Assembly: GCA_031364505.1 (NCBI GenBank)
Contig: JANLWK010000242.1
Span: 1 to 64,000, forward strand
Origin: JANLWK01 sp031364505
GTDB lineage: Bacteria > Eisenbacteria > RBG-16-71-46
Direction of reading: 5' to 3'
Length of the DNA stretch: 64,000 bases
Shown here: piece by piece, positions 8,174 to 18,700 of the stretch
Position numbering within the stretch: position 1 is the first letter of the stretch
Layout of the letters: every line of letters starts with the position of its first letter
The notes under the pieces: generated by a model
Database searches by the model: none
What the model saw: only the letters and a program-made list of their open reading frames with translations
What the model was told of the DNA's origin: nothing
Program-made: the position numbers and the translations under genes

Positions 8174-8209
8174 GCTCCGAACTCGTTTTCGAACAAGGAG
8201 TTGTCCGCG

Positions 8210-9577
8210 ATGGGGAACATGGTGTTGCCGGGTGCCGTGCTGCTCGGGGTGGTCATTTTCGTCCACGAGCTCGGCCATTTCCTGATGGCCAAGTGGCGCG
8301 GCGTGCGCGTGCTGCGCTTCGCGCTCGGATTCGGCCCGAAGCTGTGGGGCTTCACGCGAGGCGAGACCGAGTACTGCCTGTGCTGGATTCCGCTCGGCGG
8401 ATACGTGCAGATGGCGGGCGACCACCCGGACGAAGGCGGCGGCATGCCGGGCGGTCGCGACGAGTTCCTGTCTCACCCATGGTTCGGCCGGGTGCTCATC
8501 GCCGTCGCGGGCCCGGCGGCGAACCTGGTCACCGCGTTCCTGCTGCTCGTGATTGTCGGGCTCATCGGCGTCACGTATCCCGACTATCCGAACCGCCTGG
8601 GTGCTACCCCCGACACCAGTGTCGCTGCGCGCCGGGGACTCCGCGAGGGCGACGCCATCGTGTCGGTGGCGGGGAAGCCCACCGGTTCATGGGTCGAGAT
8701 CTTCGTCCGCAACTCGGACACGAAGGCCGGAACGCCGGTCGAAGTCGTCGCGCGCGGCGCCGAGGGGACCGTGACCATCCCGCTCACCGCCGAGCAGCGC
8801 GAGCCGTTCTTCTCGAGCCTCCGGCGCCCGTCCGATCCCCCGGTCGTGGGCGCCGTCGCCACGGGCATGCCCGCCTACAAGGCCGGGATCAAGGAAGGCG
8901 ATCGCATCCTGTCGGTCGGGGGCGCGCCGATCACGTCGTGGGACGAGCTGCCGCTCGCCTTCAAGGGCCAGGTCGACCGGCCCGTGCGCATCCGGATCGT
9001 GCGCGACGGCCAGACGCGCGATCTCACCGTGACGCCGATGGACCCCGAGGGCCGCGGCCGCGAAAACGGACGCATCGGCATCGAGCCGCCGCGGCGCTCG
9101 ATCTACACGGAACGCCACGGGCTCCTCGAGTCGGTGGATCTCGGGTTCCACGCGACGGGCTCGCTCGTCCAGTCGGTGTACGCCGGTATGTGGCTCACCG
9201 TGAGCCGTCCGCTCTACTACCGCGAGTACGTCGGCGGGCCGCTGTTCATCGCCCAGGCGGCCCGGCAACAGGCGCGCCGCGGCCTCGACTCCTATCTCCA
9301 GTTCATCGCGATGATCAACGTCGCGATCATGGCCTTCAACCTGCTCCCGCTGCCGGTCCTCGACGGCGGCCACATCCTGCTCGCGCTGCTCGAAGCCGTC
9401 CGGCACCAGGCGATCTCGGCGCGCGCCTACCTGCGGTTCCAGAAGGTGGGACTCGTGGTGCTCGGCACGCTGCTGGTGATCATCCTGGCGAACGATCCGC
9501 TGCGGCTCGTGCAGCGGCACCGCGCCCTCGATCAGCGGCCGGCGAGCCCGGAGCGATCGGCGCCGGCGACGCCCTAG
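8210..9577 (+). CDS. rseP: RIP metalloprotease, site-2 protease family
   Basis: This 455-residue inner-membrane zinc protease cleaves transmembrane segments of anti-sigma factors or signal peptides. The HELGH motif is at residues 19-23 in the first membrane helix, and the third zinc ligand is in LPVLDGGHILL near residue 384. Two PDZ domains lie between (about residues 130-205 and 215-295), as in E. coli RseP. ATG 8210 has AAGGAG nine bases upstream; a TTG at 8201 is in frame but directly abuts that site, so I rejected it. It lies immediately before tamA, matching the common dxr-rseP-Omp85 order except for the inserted glycosyltransferase cassette. Confidence 0.95.
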   Translation: MGNMVLPGAVLLGVVIFVHELGHFLMAKWRGVRVLRFALGFGPKLWGFTRGETEYCLCWIPLGGYVQMAGDHPDEGGGMPGGRDEFLSHPWFGRVLIAVAGPAANLVTAFLLLVIVGLIGVTYPDYPNRLGATPDTSVAARRGLREGDAIVSVAGKPTGSWVEIFVRNSDTKAGTPVEVVARGAEGTVTIPLTAEQREPFFSSLRRPSDPPVVGAVATGMPAYKAGIKEGDRILSVGGAPITSWDELPLAFKGQVDRPVRIRIVRDGQTRDLTVTPMDPEGRGRENGRIGIEPPRRSIYTERHGLLESVDLGFHATGSLVQSVYAGMWLTVSRPLYYREYVGGPLFIAQAARQQARRGLDSYLQFIAMINVAIMAFNLLPLPVLDGGHILLALLEAVRHQAISARAYLRFQKVGLVVLGTLLVIILANDPLRLVQRHRALDQRPASPERSAPATP

Positions 9578-9632
9578 CGATGCGGCACGGCGGGCGACGG
9601 AACGCCCGGTTCGCGGCATACCGAGGAGCTTC

Positions 9633-11597
9633 ATGATCCGACGCCGCGCGCGCGCCATCCGAGGGCGGGCCGTGGCGACGCGGGTGCTGGCGCTGTTCGC
9701 GCTGACGGCGCTCGGGTGCGTCGCGGGCCCACGGAACGCGGCCGCCGACGGCGAATTCCCCACCGAGTTGAAGACGATCGAGAAGCTCCGCTTCGAGGGG
9801 CGCCATCACGTGTCGCGCAAGGACCTCGTGTCGGTCCTCAAGACCCGCGCGCCCTCGATCTGGCCCTGGAGCAAGTCGCAATTCCTGCGGCTCGACTTCG
9901 TCCGCGCCGATACCGCGGCGATCGAGCAGGTCTACCACCAGCAGGGCTACCTCGACGTGCGGGCGCACGCGCGGCTCGACAAGGGCCGCCACAGTGACGG
10001 CCAGGTCGTGACGTTCGTGATCGAGGAGGGGCGCCGCAGCCGTATCGCCCGCGTCGACTTCCAGGGACTCGACGCCGTGCCCGAATCGCAGATCCGTCGC
10101 AAGCTCTACGCGCGGGCGGGCCGGCCGTTCAACCCGTTGTACGTGCTCGCCGACACCGTGCGCATCGCCGACCTGTACCGCGAGAAGGGCTACCTGCCGG
10201 ACGTCGGCGCGCTCGCGACGCGGCAGGGCGACTCGGTGTTCGTGCACTACGCTGTCGTCCAGGGCCCGCTCTACCGGTTCGGCCAGGCCAACCTGTCGTC
10301 GCCCGAGCAGATCCGCGTGAAGCAGCGGTTGATCCTGCGCGAGCTGGTCTACAAGCCGGGCGAGCCGTACAAGGCATCGCTCGTCCGGGAGTCGATCGAG
10401 CAGATCTACCGCACGGGACTGTTCAGCCAGGTGCAGATGACGCCGCTGCCGGACTCGACGAACCGTGTCGTCGAGTTCGACCTGCGCGTGCGCGAGCGCC
10501 GGCCGCGCTGGCTCGACGCGGGTGTCGGCAGCGGCACGTCCGAGCGGCTGCGCTTCACCGGCGAATGGGGCCACCGCAATTTCAACGCCCGCGGCCTCCA
10601 GACGGTGCTGTCGTCCAAGACCGCGTTCGACGGACAGGCCAAGTTCCTGCTGGCGCGCGTCGAGGCGACGCTCTACGACCCGTGGGTGCTCGGCGCCCGC
10701 CGCCGCGGCCTGACGTCGATCTACTATGAAAACCGCCACGACCGGGCGAACCCGGATTACATCGTGCGGCAGGAGGGCCGCGGCGTGAGCTTCCAGATCC
10801 GCCGCGAGTACCGCAGCCTGACGCGCCTGCTCGTGACGCAGGACAACGCCTTCGTGCGCCAGCACATCGACTTCACCGGCGCCATCCCCGACTCGGTGCG
10901 GGACTCGCTGATCCTCAACGTGCCGCCCCGCTACTCGACCCACCGGCTCCAGCTCGCGATTGACCGCGACAGCCGGGACGACCCGATCAACCCGTTCCGC
11001 GGGTCGGTGGAGAACTTCTCGGCGGAAATCGCCGGCGGACCGTTCCGCGGCACCAGCAGCTTCACGCGCATCCAGGCGGTGACCTCGTGGTACCGGACGG
11101 TGCGGCGCAACTCGGTGCTGGCGCTGCACGCGCGGGCGGGGGCCATCGACCCGTTCGGCAACGCCACGGCGTTCCTCCCCGGCGACGTGGACTCGCGCGT
11201 GGCGCGCGTGCCGATCGAGGACCGATTCCGGATCGGCGGCGTCAATACGTTGCGGGGATACAACGAGAACGCCCTGCCGGCCTTGGGCGGCCTGGCCCTG
11301 ATCCAGGCCAACGTCGAGGTCCGGATGCCGCTCAAGGGCCCGCTGGGCCTCGAGGTCTTCGGGGATGCCGGGAATGTCTGGGCGCGGCCGTCGTATGTTC
11401 GTGCGGGGGACTTCAAGGTGAGCTTCAGCAACGAGCCCTACGATCCGGGTGACCTGCGGGTCGTCGGGGGCGTGGGGCTGAGGCTCAACACGCCGGTCGG
11501 TCCGTTGCGTTTCGACGTGAGCTGGTCGGCGCGGCCCGATCCGCCGCAGCGCGACCGGAAGCCCCGGACGCAGTTCGCCATCGGCCCGGCCTTCTGA
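9633..11597 (+). CDS. tamA: Omp85-family outer membrane assembly protein, TamA-like
   Basis: The 654-residue protein has an N-terminal signal (about residues 16-38, with a cysteine at 29 that is a poor lipobox), then three or so POTRA repeats between about 45 and 300, recognisable as IEKLRFEGRHHVSRKDL, IARVDFQGLDAVPESQI and a third starting YRFGQANLSS. A 16-strand type barrel follows: FRIGGVNTLRGYNENALP near residue 535 carries the Omp85 L(R)GY motif, and the last residue is Phe, as expected for a barrel signal. Being followed directly by tamB, TamA is the better name than BamA, although BamA cannot be excluded. ATG has GAGGAG five bases upstream. Confidence 0.88.
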   Translation: MIRRRARAIRGRAVATRVLALFALTALGCVAGPRNAAADGEFPTELKTIEKLRFEGRHHVSRKDLVSVLKTRAPSIWPWSKSQFLRLDFVRADTAAIEQVYHQQGYLDVRAHARLDKGRHSDGQVVTFVIEEGRRSRIARVDFQGLDAVPESQIRRKLYARAGRPFNPLYVLADTVRIADLYREKGYLPDVGALATRQGDSVFVHYAVVQGPLYRFGQANLSSPEQIRVKQRLILRELVYKPGEPYKASLVRESIEQIYRTGLFSQVQMTPLPDSTNRVVEFDLRVRERRPRWLDAGVGSGTSERLRFTGEWGHRNFNARGLQTVLSSKTAFDGQAKFLLARVEATLYDPWVLGARRRGLTSIYYENRHDRANPDYIVRQEGRGVSFQIRREYRSLTRLLVTQDNAFVRQHIDFTGAIPDSVRDSLILNVPPRYSTHRLQLAIDRDSRDDPINPFRGSVENFSAEIAGGPFRGTSSFTRIQAVTSWYRTVRRNSVLALHARAGAIDPFGNATAFLPGDVDSRVARVPIEDRFRIGGVNTLRGYNENALPALGGLALIQANVEVRMPLKGPLGLEVFGDAGNVWARPSYVRAGDFKVSFSNEPYDPGDLRVVGGVGLRLNTPVGPLRFDVSWSARPDPPQRDRKPRTQFAIGPAF

Positions 11598-11598
11598 T

Positions 11599-14500
11599 GT
11601 GGACTCGCATGAGCGCATCCCGATGAACGCATCGCACATGAATCCACCGGCGCCTCCGGATCCCGAGCAGCCGCACGGGCTGGTCGAGGAGCTGAAGCAC
11701 GACATCGAGGAGGCCGTCGAGCACGTGCCACCCCGCGTGCGGTGGACCGTGCGCAAGCTCGTGCTGCTCGCGGTCGCGATCCTGATCGGGCTGATCATCG
11801 TCGGTGTGGCGTCGGTCATCCTCTACTACATGAATCGCACCGAGCTCGCCGCCCACGAGCTGACGCTGTTCCTGAACCACACACTCGCCACGCGCAGCAA
11901 CGTGCGCATCGAGGTGTCGGACATCCGCGGCAACCCGTTCCGCCAGGTGCGGCTCGTGAATCCCCGCGTCGTGTTCCGTGACGGCGGGGCGCCGCTGCTC
12001 GAGGCGCCGTACATCGACCTCGGCTACTCGCCGATGTCGCTGCTCAGGCCCGGGAACGAGAGCGTCAACATGGTGGTCGAATCGCCGGTCGTCCGCCTCG
12101 CGCGGAACCCCGACGGGTCCCTGCGCGTCCCCACGTGGAAGACGTCGGGGAAGATCGGCAAGCCGCGCGCCTTCGGCATGCACCTGAGGCTCCGGAACGG
12201 GCTCATCATGCTGCCGCGGAAGGACGGGCGGGTCGAGGGGCTCGATCTCGACGTATTGCTCTCGACCGGTCCCCAGACGCACGCGCTGGTCAAGTCGCTG
12301 CGCTGGAGACGCGGGCCGTTCGAGACGCGTTCGCTCGAGCTGGCGGGCGAGATCAGCGCCGGCGACAGCGTGCGGTTCGACGTCCGCCGCCTGCGCACCG
12401 AGGACGCCGAACTGTCGGCCGTGGGCGGGTGGCTCAAGGGGGAACGCGGCAAGGACGTGCACCTGACGCTCGACCGCATGCGCTGGACCTGGCTCGCGCG
12501 CGTGACCGGCAACCACGCCTTCGACGTGCCCGGCGAGGTCAGGGCCCGCGTGAACGTGCGCGCCGACTCGGTGAGCCGCGGCGACTTCACGGCGACGCTC
12601 ACGTGGGACGGCCTGCCGTTCGAGGGTGAGGGCGGCTTCACCTGGAGCGCCGGGCAACTGCGCATCGAGCCGCTCGCGGCGCGCTCGCCCGCCGGCCAGC
12701 TGCGCGGTTTCGCCGACTGGTCGCGCGCCGGCTGGGACGTGGGTGGCGACGTGCGCGACGGCCATCCCGAGCGCTGGGAAGCGATCGGCGTGCCGGGCTG
12801 GCCCGAAGGCAACGTCGCGGGGCGCTTCACCTACTCCGTCCAGACCCACAACCACGTCTCGAACGGCACGCTGACGGCGCGCGTCCTGGACTCCGAACTG
12901 TCGGGCTGGCGCATCGACTCGTGCGCCGTGACGGCCGACCTGCCCGCGCACGGCGTGCGCACGTTCGACGTGCTCGCCGCGCGGCGCGGCGGCCACTTCG
13001 CGCTCAAGGGGTTGACGACCGAGCACGGCTGGCGCGGCGACTACCGCGTCGCCGGCCTGCCGCTCGACGAATGGCCGGACGGCCGGGTCTCGGGCATCCA
13101 CGGCATGCTGGAGTCCGGCGCGGGAACGGTCGAGGCCGTGGGCGGCGGACGCCTGAACGTCACCGGGGACCTGGTGGGCGCCGGTACGGACTGGCTCGGG
13201 ATGCACTCCGCGCGGTGGCGGTTGCACCAGGTCAACGGCGCCTTGCTGCCGGCGCCCGATCTCACGAGCTCGGTCCAGCTCGAGGACATGATGTTCCTCG
13301 GCGTCCACTGGGACAGTGCCGCGAGCCCGATCCACCTCGGCGACCGCACGCTCGACCTGCTCGGCTCGCGCGTGTGGGCCGGCGACACGCTGCTCGACCT
13401 GTCGGGCCGCGCGGGCTGGAGTGCCGCGGGCTGGCAGCTCGACCTCGATCGCGCCTCGGCGCGCAGCCACCAGTTCCAGTGGAACGCGGTGCCGCCGGCG
13501 CGGTTCAGCGGCGACGCCACCGGCGTGACGTTCCGGCGGCTCGAGGCCCGCGACGGCGCGGCCGGGATCACGGTCACGGGACGATGGGCGGCGCCCGGCG
13601 GGAGCTACGACTGGGAGGGCCGCCTGCGCGACGTGGACCTCGCGCACATCGGCCTCCCCGAGTCGTGGGGGCTCGGCGGCCGCGTCACCGGCACGCTCAC
13701 CGTCGACGGCACGTCCGGTGACCCGCGCTGGGCATTCAGCGGCATGGGCGGCTCGCCGGCGTTCGGTGGTCATCGCGGCGACTCGCTGGCGATCAGCGTC
13801 TCGGGTTCGCAGCACCGCGTCGACCTCGGCCGCGGCATGTTCCGCCTGGGCGACGGGACCATCGACGCGCACGCGCGGTTCAACGATCTCGCCGCCGCGT
13901 GGCCGGACTCGCTGACCGGCACGGCGGTGACTCGCTGGCTCGGCACGGCGCGAGCGTGGGACGGCGCGATGGAGCTCCACGCGATGCCGATCGAGCGCGT
14001 GACCGGGCTCAACCCGGCGTCGCAGGGGTGGACGGGCCCGATGAGCGGGACCGTCACGATCGGCGGCAGCCCGGCGAGCCCCCGGCTCGACGTGCGCGCC
14101 TCGGTGGCGCCGCTGGGCTGGCGCGACTTCAGCATCGAGCGCATCGAGGCGGTGGCGCACTACGCGGACGACCGGCTCCGGATCGAGCGGCTGAGCGCCG
14201 CGCGCGACCAGCTCGAGTCGTCGGCGGACGGTGAGATCCCGATGCACCTGTCGTTCCGCGAACCGTCGCGACTGCTCGACGAGCCGATGCACCTGAAGGC
14301 GCAGATCCGGAACGGCGACCTGAAGCTGCTGCCGCGTCTGGTGCCGCAGATCGGCTCGGCGTCGGGGAGCGTCTCGGCCGAGCTGAACATCCTCGGCACC
14401 GCGCGAAAGCCCGACTTCGACGGCACGGCGAGCGTGAGCGGCGCCTCGCTGCGGCTGGCGGGCCGCGACGAAGTGCTCGACCACGTCTCGGCGCACTTCC

Positions 14501-15657
14501 GCATGCAGCGCTCGCGGGTCACCCTCGACACGCTGACGGCGCGGCAGGGCGAGCACGGGCGGCTCACCGCGCACGGCGCGCTCACGCTCGACGGGTTCGC
14601 GATGAAGGCCTACCGCATCGATCTCGCGATGCGCGAGTTCACCGCCAACGAGCCCGGCGTCTATGCCGTCCAGTTCGATGGCGACTTCGCGGTGACCGAC
14701 GGCAGCGTCGTGCGCGGCCAGGTGCTGCCGTACGTCACGGGTCGGGCGCTGGTCCGGCGCGGCGTGATCCTGATCGACTTCGCGAACCAGACCGAGGCCG
14801 AGCAGCTCGCGGCGTCCAACCCGCCCCTCTACTGGCTCTACAAGGTGGACGTCAACGCGCCGAGCAACCTGCGCTGGCAGCCGCCGGATGGCGACATCGA
14901 GTTCAGCGCCGACCTGACCGCCGAGCAGACGCCGACCGAGCTACGGCTGTTCGGCGAGATGACCGCGGTGCGCGGCACGTACTACTTCCTCAGCAACCGG
15001 TTCGCCATCGATCACGCGACGATCACGTACGACAACGTGGGGGGCGTGAACCCGAGTCTCGACGCCGTGGCGACGACGCACATCGTGCCCACCGGGCTGG
15101 AAAAGGAAACGCCCCACGACGTGACCGTCACGATCAGCGGCCGGGCCCGCGAGCCGTCGATCGCGTTCGAGAGCCAGCCGGCCGACTGGGACCAGAACGA
15201 GATCCTGCGCCAGCTCACCGTCGGCCGGTTCGTGTCCAAGCAGGGAGTCGCCCAGGGTGACCCGTTCGACAACTACCTGACGCGCGCGATCAACCGGACG
15301 CTGTCGGCGGAAGTGTCCAGGGCGTTCAAGGGCTACGTGAACGAGTGGGTGATCGATCGGGAGCAGGGCGGCCTGTTCGGCGGGCAGGGCGAGGTGATCC
15401 TCGGCGTGGGCAGCCAGGTCACGCGCAACCTGATGCTGCGCTACCGCCAGCGTGTGCCGGGGCTCGGGCGTGAGACCGTGACGACCTCGACGACCAGCAC
15501 CCCGTTCGAGCGCGACCTGGAGGCCGAATACCGCCTCAACCGGTTCTTCATCATCAGTTCGGAGCTCACCCAGCGCCGCTCGCTGTCGGGCAACACGACG
15601 ACGACGTCGACGACGCCGGACTTCAACATCAATCTCAAGGCGCGCTGGGAGTATTGA
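11599..15657 (+). CDS. tamB: TamB-like translocation and assembly module protein (DUF490)
   Basis: This 1352-residue protein has a cytoplasmic start, one membrane anchor at about residues 51-76, and then a very long beta-rich periplasmic region. The C-terminal TamB/DUF490 domain is clear in GEMTAVRGTYYFLSNRFAIDHATITYDN (core VRGTYYFLSNRFAID) and the later DQNEILRQLTVGRF; the protein ends in an amphipathic WEY strand. TamB-type proteins bridge the envelope, work with the Omp85 partner TamA, and are thought to move phospholipids or assist barrel assembly. The gene begins two bases after tamA. The start is uncertain: GTG 11599, ATG 11623 and ATG 11638 all lack a clear ribosome site, so translational coupling is likely. 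Confidence 0.9.
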   Translation: MDSHERIPMNASHMNPPAPPDPEQPHGLVEELKHDIEEAVEHVPPRVRWTVRKLVLLAVAILIGLIIVGVASVILYYMNRTELAAHELTLFLNHTLATRSNVRIEVSDIRGNPFRQVRLVNPRVVFRDGGAPLLEAPYIDLGYSPMSLLRPGNESVNMVVESPVVRLARNPDGSLRVPTWKTSGKIGKPRAFGMHLRLRNGLIMLPRKDGRVEGLDLDVLLSTGPQTHALVKSLRWRRGPFETRSLELAGEISAGDSVRFDVRRLRTEDAELSAVGGWLKGERGKDVHLTLDRMRWTWLARVTGNHAFDVPGEVRARVNVRADSVSRGDFTATLTWDGLPFEGEGGFTWSAGQLRIEPLAARSPAGQLRGFADWSRAGWDVGGDVRDGHPERWEAIGVPGWPEGNVAGRFTYSVQTHNHVSNGTLTARVLDSELSGWRIDSCAVTADLPAHGVRTFDVLAARRGGHFALKGLTTEHGWRGDYRVAGLPLDEWPDGRVSGIHGMLESGAGTVEAVGGGRLNVTGDLVGAGTDWLGMHSARWRLHQVNGALLPAPDLTSSVQLEDMMFLGVHWDSAASPIHLGDRTLDLLGSRVWAGDTLLDLSGRAGWSAAGWQLDLDRASARSHQFQWNAVPPARFSGDATGVTFRRLEARDGAAGITVTGRWAAPGGSYDWEGRLRDVDLAHIGLPESWGLGGRVTGTLTVDGTSGDPRWAFSGMGGSPAFGGHRGDSLAISVSGSQHRVDLGRGMFRLGDGTIDAHARFNDLAAAWPDSLTGTAVTRWLGTARAWDGAMELHAMPIERVTGLNPASQGWTGPMSGTVTIGGSPASPRLDVRASVAPLGWRDFSIERIEAVAHYADDRLRIERLSAARDQLESSADGEIPMHLSFREPSRLLDEPMHLKAQIRNGDLKLLPRLVPQIGSASGSVSAELNILGTARKPDFDGTASVSGASLRLAGRDEVLDHVSAHFRMQRSRVTLDTLTARQGEHGRLTAHGALTLDGFAMKAYRIDLAMREFTANEPGVYAVQFDGDFAVTDGSVVRGQVLPYVTGRALVRRGVILIDFANQTEAEQLAASNPPLYWLYKVDVNAPSNLRWQPPDGDIEFSADLTAEQTPTELRLFGEMTAVRGTYYFLSNRFAIDHATITYDNVGGVNPSLDAVATTHIVPTGLEKETPHDVTVTISGRAREPSIAFESQPADWDQNEILRQLTVGRFVSKQGVAQGDPFDNYLTRAINRTLSAEVSRAFKGYVNEWVIDREQGGLFGGQGEVILGVGSQVTRNLMLRYRQRVPGLGRETVTTSTTSTPFERDLEAEYRLNRFFIISSELTQRRSLSGNTTTTSTTPDFNINLKARWEY

Positions 15658-15714
15658 CCCCGGCGCCGGTGCCGTCGCGGGCGACGCGACGGACCCGGGA
15701 CCGGCGGCGCGGTG

Positions 15715-15745
15715 TACACTGTGGAGGGCTCCTCAGGGGAGCCTT
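15715..15745 (+). promoter_or_regulatory. -10-like element followed by leader hairpin
   Basis: TACACT at 15715-15720 resembles a -10 element; no good -35 is seen. It is followed at once by a stem of AGGGCTCC (15725-15732) with GGAGCCTT (15738-15745, one G-T pair) around a 5-base loop, then TCGTTCC. It may be the tamB terminator or a leader hairpin of the next gene. Weak evidence. Confidence 0.35.
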
Positions 15746-15777
15746 CGTTCCGGCCGGGACGGCGAAAGGGTCCAGAC

Positions 15778-18700
15778 ATGATGCAGAGAGGGTGGGGCCT
15801 CGCGTGGGTCCTCCTGTTCCTCCTCGTGCCGGCCGCGGCACACGCCCAGTACTTCGGGCAGAACAAGGTTCAGTACAACCGCTACGACTGGAAGTCGATC
15901 GAGTCCGATCACTTCGAGGTTTACTTCTATGCGGGGCTCGACAGCCTCGCGATGCGGGTGCTCGACCTGGCCGAGAAGACGAACGTCGTGCTGTCGAAGC
16001 GGATGGGACACTCACTGGGCCGCAAGGTCCCCATCATCCTCTACGGGTCGCACAACGACTTCTCGCAGACGAACGTCACGCCCGAGCTGATCGGTGGGGG
16101 CACGGGCGGCTTCACCGAGGTGCTGCGCAACCGCGTCGTGCTGCCGTTCACCGGCTCGTACGAAGATCTGAGACACGTCGTCGTCCACGAGCTGACGCAC
16201 GCGTTCATGTTCGACATGCTGTACCAGGGCTCGGCCGCGGCCCTCATCGCCCGCCAGAGCTTCTACAACGTGCCGCTGTGGTTCGCCGAGGGCATGGCCG
16301 AGTACTTCTCGCTCGGCATGGAATCGAACGCCGAGATCTTCCTGCGGGACGGCACGGTCGAGGGGTACCTGCCGCCGCTCCCGTACTCGGGCGGCTACAT
16401 CGTCTACAAGCAGGGGCAGTCGGCGGTCAGCTACCTGGTCCGCCGCTACGGCGAGGACCGGCTGCGCGACGTGCTGCGCCGGGCGCGCCAGATGCGCAAC
16501 TTCGAGCGGGCGTTCGAGAAGAGCGTCGGGCTCTCCGAGTCCAAGTTCGACGAGCAGTGGCGCACGTGGCTGCGCAAGCAGTACTGGCCGACGGTGGCGA
16601 CCAAGGATTCGCCCGAGCAGTTCGCCCGCCGGCTCACCGACCACCGCAAGGACGAGAGCGTGCTGAACACCGCACCCGCGATCTCGCCCCAGGGCGACCG
16701 CGTCGCGTTCTTCTCGGACCGGCGGCAGTACACCGACGTCTACATCCTGTCGGCACTCGACGGGAAGCTGCTGCGGCGCGTCATCCGCGGCGAGCGCAAC
16801 GTCCAGTTCGAGAGCATCCCGTCGTTCCGCAGCACGATGTCCTGGTCCCGCGACGGCCGCCGGCTCGCGCTCACGGCGAAGAGCGGCGGGCGCGACGTGC
16901 TCTACGTGGTGAACGCCGACGACGGACACGTCCAGAAGCGCATCGAGCTGCCGTGCGAGGCCCTCTACGACCCGGCATGGTCGCCCGTGAGCGACTCGAT
17001 CGTCGTCGCGGGCGTCGATCAGGGCCGCTCCGACCTGTGGGTCGTGGACGTCGCCTCGGGCGCGTCGCATCGCATCACCGACGACGCCTACGACGAGAAG
17101 AGCCCGACGTGGTCGCCGGACGGAACGCAGCTGGCGTTCTCGTCCGACCGCCTGGCGCCCGTCGTCCTCCATCCGGAGCGCCATCAACTCGGCTTCGGCC
17201 GCTACGGGCTGTTCACGCTCGACCTCGCGGGCGGCGCCGTGCGCCCGCTGCTCGATACCGCGGGTGACGACCGGTCGCCGGCCTGGTCGCCCGACGGGCG
17301 GCTCGTGGCGTTCGTGTCGGATTACACCGGTGCGCCGAACATCTTCGTGTTCGACCGCGACGACTCCAGCGTGACCCAGCTCACCGACGTGCTGGGCGGC
17401 GTCGAGAGCCTGTCGTGGTCGCGGCAGAACGACCGGCTGGTGTTCTCGGCCTACAACCGCGGCGGCTACGACCTGTTCGCGGTGCGCGAGCCGCTGTCGT
17501 CGGCCGGCGTGCTGACCCGGCTCCGCCGCGCCCATCCGGCGGCGGCGCGCACGCTCGCGGCACTGCACGACGAGGCGCGCGACTCGACGGCGACGCCCCC
17601 GTCGCACGCGGCACTGACGATGGCGTGGAACGACTCGCTCGCCTTCGAGCCGTCGAACGCCGCGGAGGCGAAACCGGCCCAGCGCGATACCCTGCGGCTC
17701 GACCGGCTCGAGCCCGGCCCGGACCCGGGATGGGCGCGCGGCGGCCCGCAGCCGTTCCCCGCGCTGCCCGACACCGTGCGCCCGCTCGCCACGCGCGTCC
17801 CGCTCCAGGAGACCGGCGGCCCGTTCGCCCTGCCGGACTCCGTGCTCGGACAGCGGGCCTCGCCGTACCGCCCGCGGCTGGGCCCCGACTACGGCGGCGG
17901 CTCGTTCTATGCCGCGACGGGCTACGGATTCATCGGCTCGATGCAGTTCCAGTTCGCCGACTTCCTCGGCAACCACAGCCTGTTCGTCGCCACCGACGTG
18001 TTCACGAACTCGCTGCAGGAAACGAACGCGCTCGCGATCTACAGCTACCTGCCGCGGCGCTGGGACTATTCCGTCGGGGTGTTCCACTTCAAGGACTACT
18101 TCGACTCGCCGGTGTCGTCGCTGGGCGAGTCGTTCGGCGCCTCGCGGCTGTTCTCGGAGCGGAACTACGGCGCGCTCGCCTCGGTGTCGTACCCGTTCGA
18201 TCGCTTCCATCGCGCGGAGTTCGGCCTGACCCAGACGTTCCTCGAGCGCCAGTTCTTCGCCGAGGACGGCTTCGGCGGCGTCTTCGAGACGGACCGCCAG
18301 TTCCGCTCGGTGACGGCGCCGTCGGTGTCGCTCGTCGGCGACAACGCGCTGGTGGGTTACTACGGCCCGGTGAACGGCCAGCGCTACAACCTGACGTTCA
18401 GCCCGGCGCTCGACGTGTTTCCCAACGCGCTCGTGTACGAGACCGCCACGCTCGACGCGCGCCGCTACTGGGACCTGACGCGCGGATACACGTTCTACGG
18501 CCGCGTGCTGAGCGGCTACAGCGGCGGCAAGAGTCCGCAGACGTTCCGCGTCGGCGGCTACTCCACGCTGCGCGGATACCCGAACTTCGACATCCTGGCC
18601 TCGCGGCTCGCGATGCTCACGCTCGAGTTCCGCTTTCCGTTCATCCAGCAACTGGGGCTGGTGGGACCGCTGCCGCTCGGCATGTTCAACCTGCGGGGTG

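Noticed and set aside
8201..8209. TTG start for rseP at 8201
   Set aside because: It directly abuts AAGGAG, leaving no spacer; ATG 8210 is nine bases away and better.
11485..14574. 1029-codon minus-strand frame opposite tamB
   Set aside because: Same codon-bias artefact; tamB has membrane anchor and TamB domain in the plus frame.
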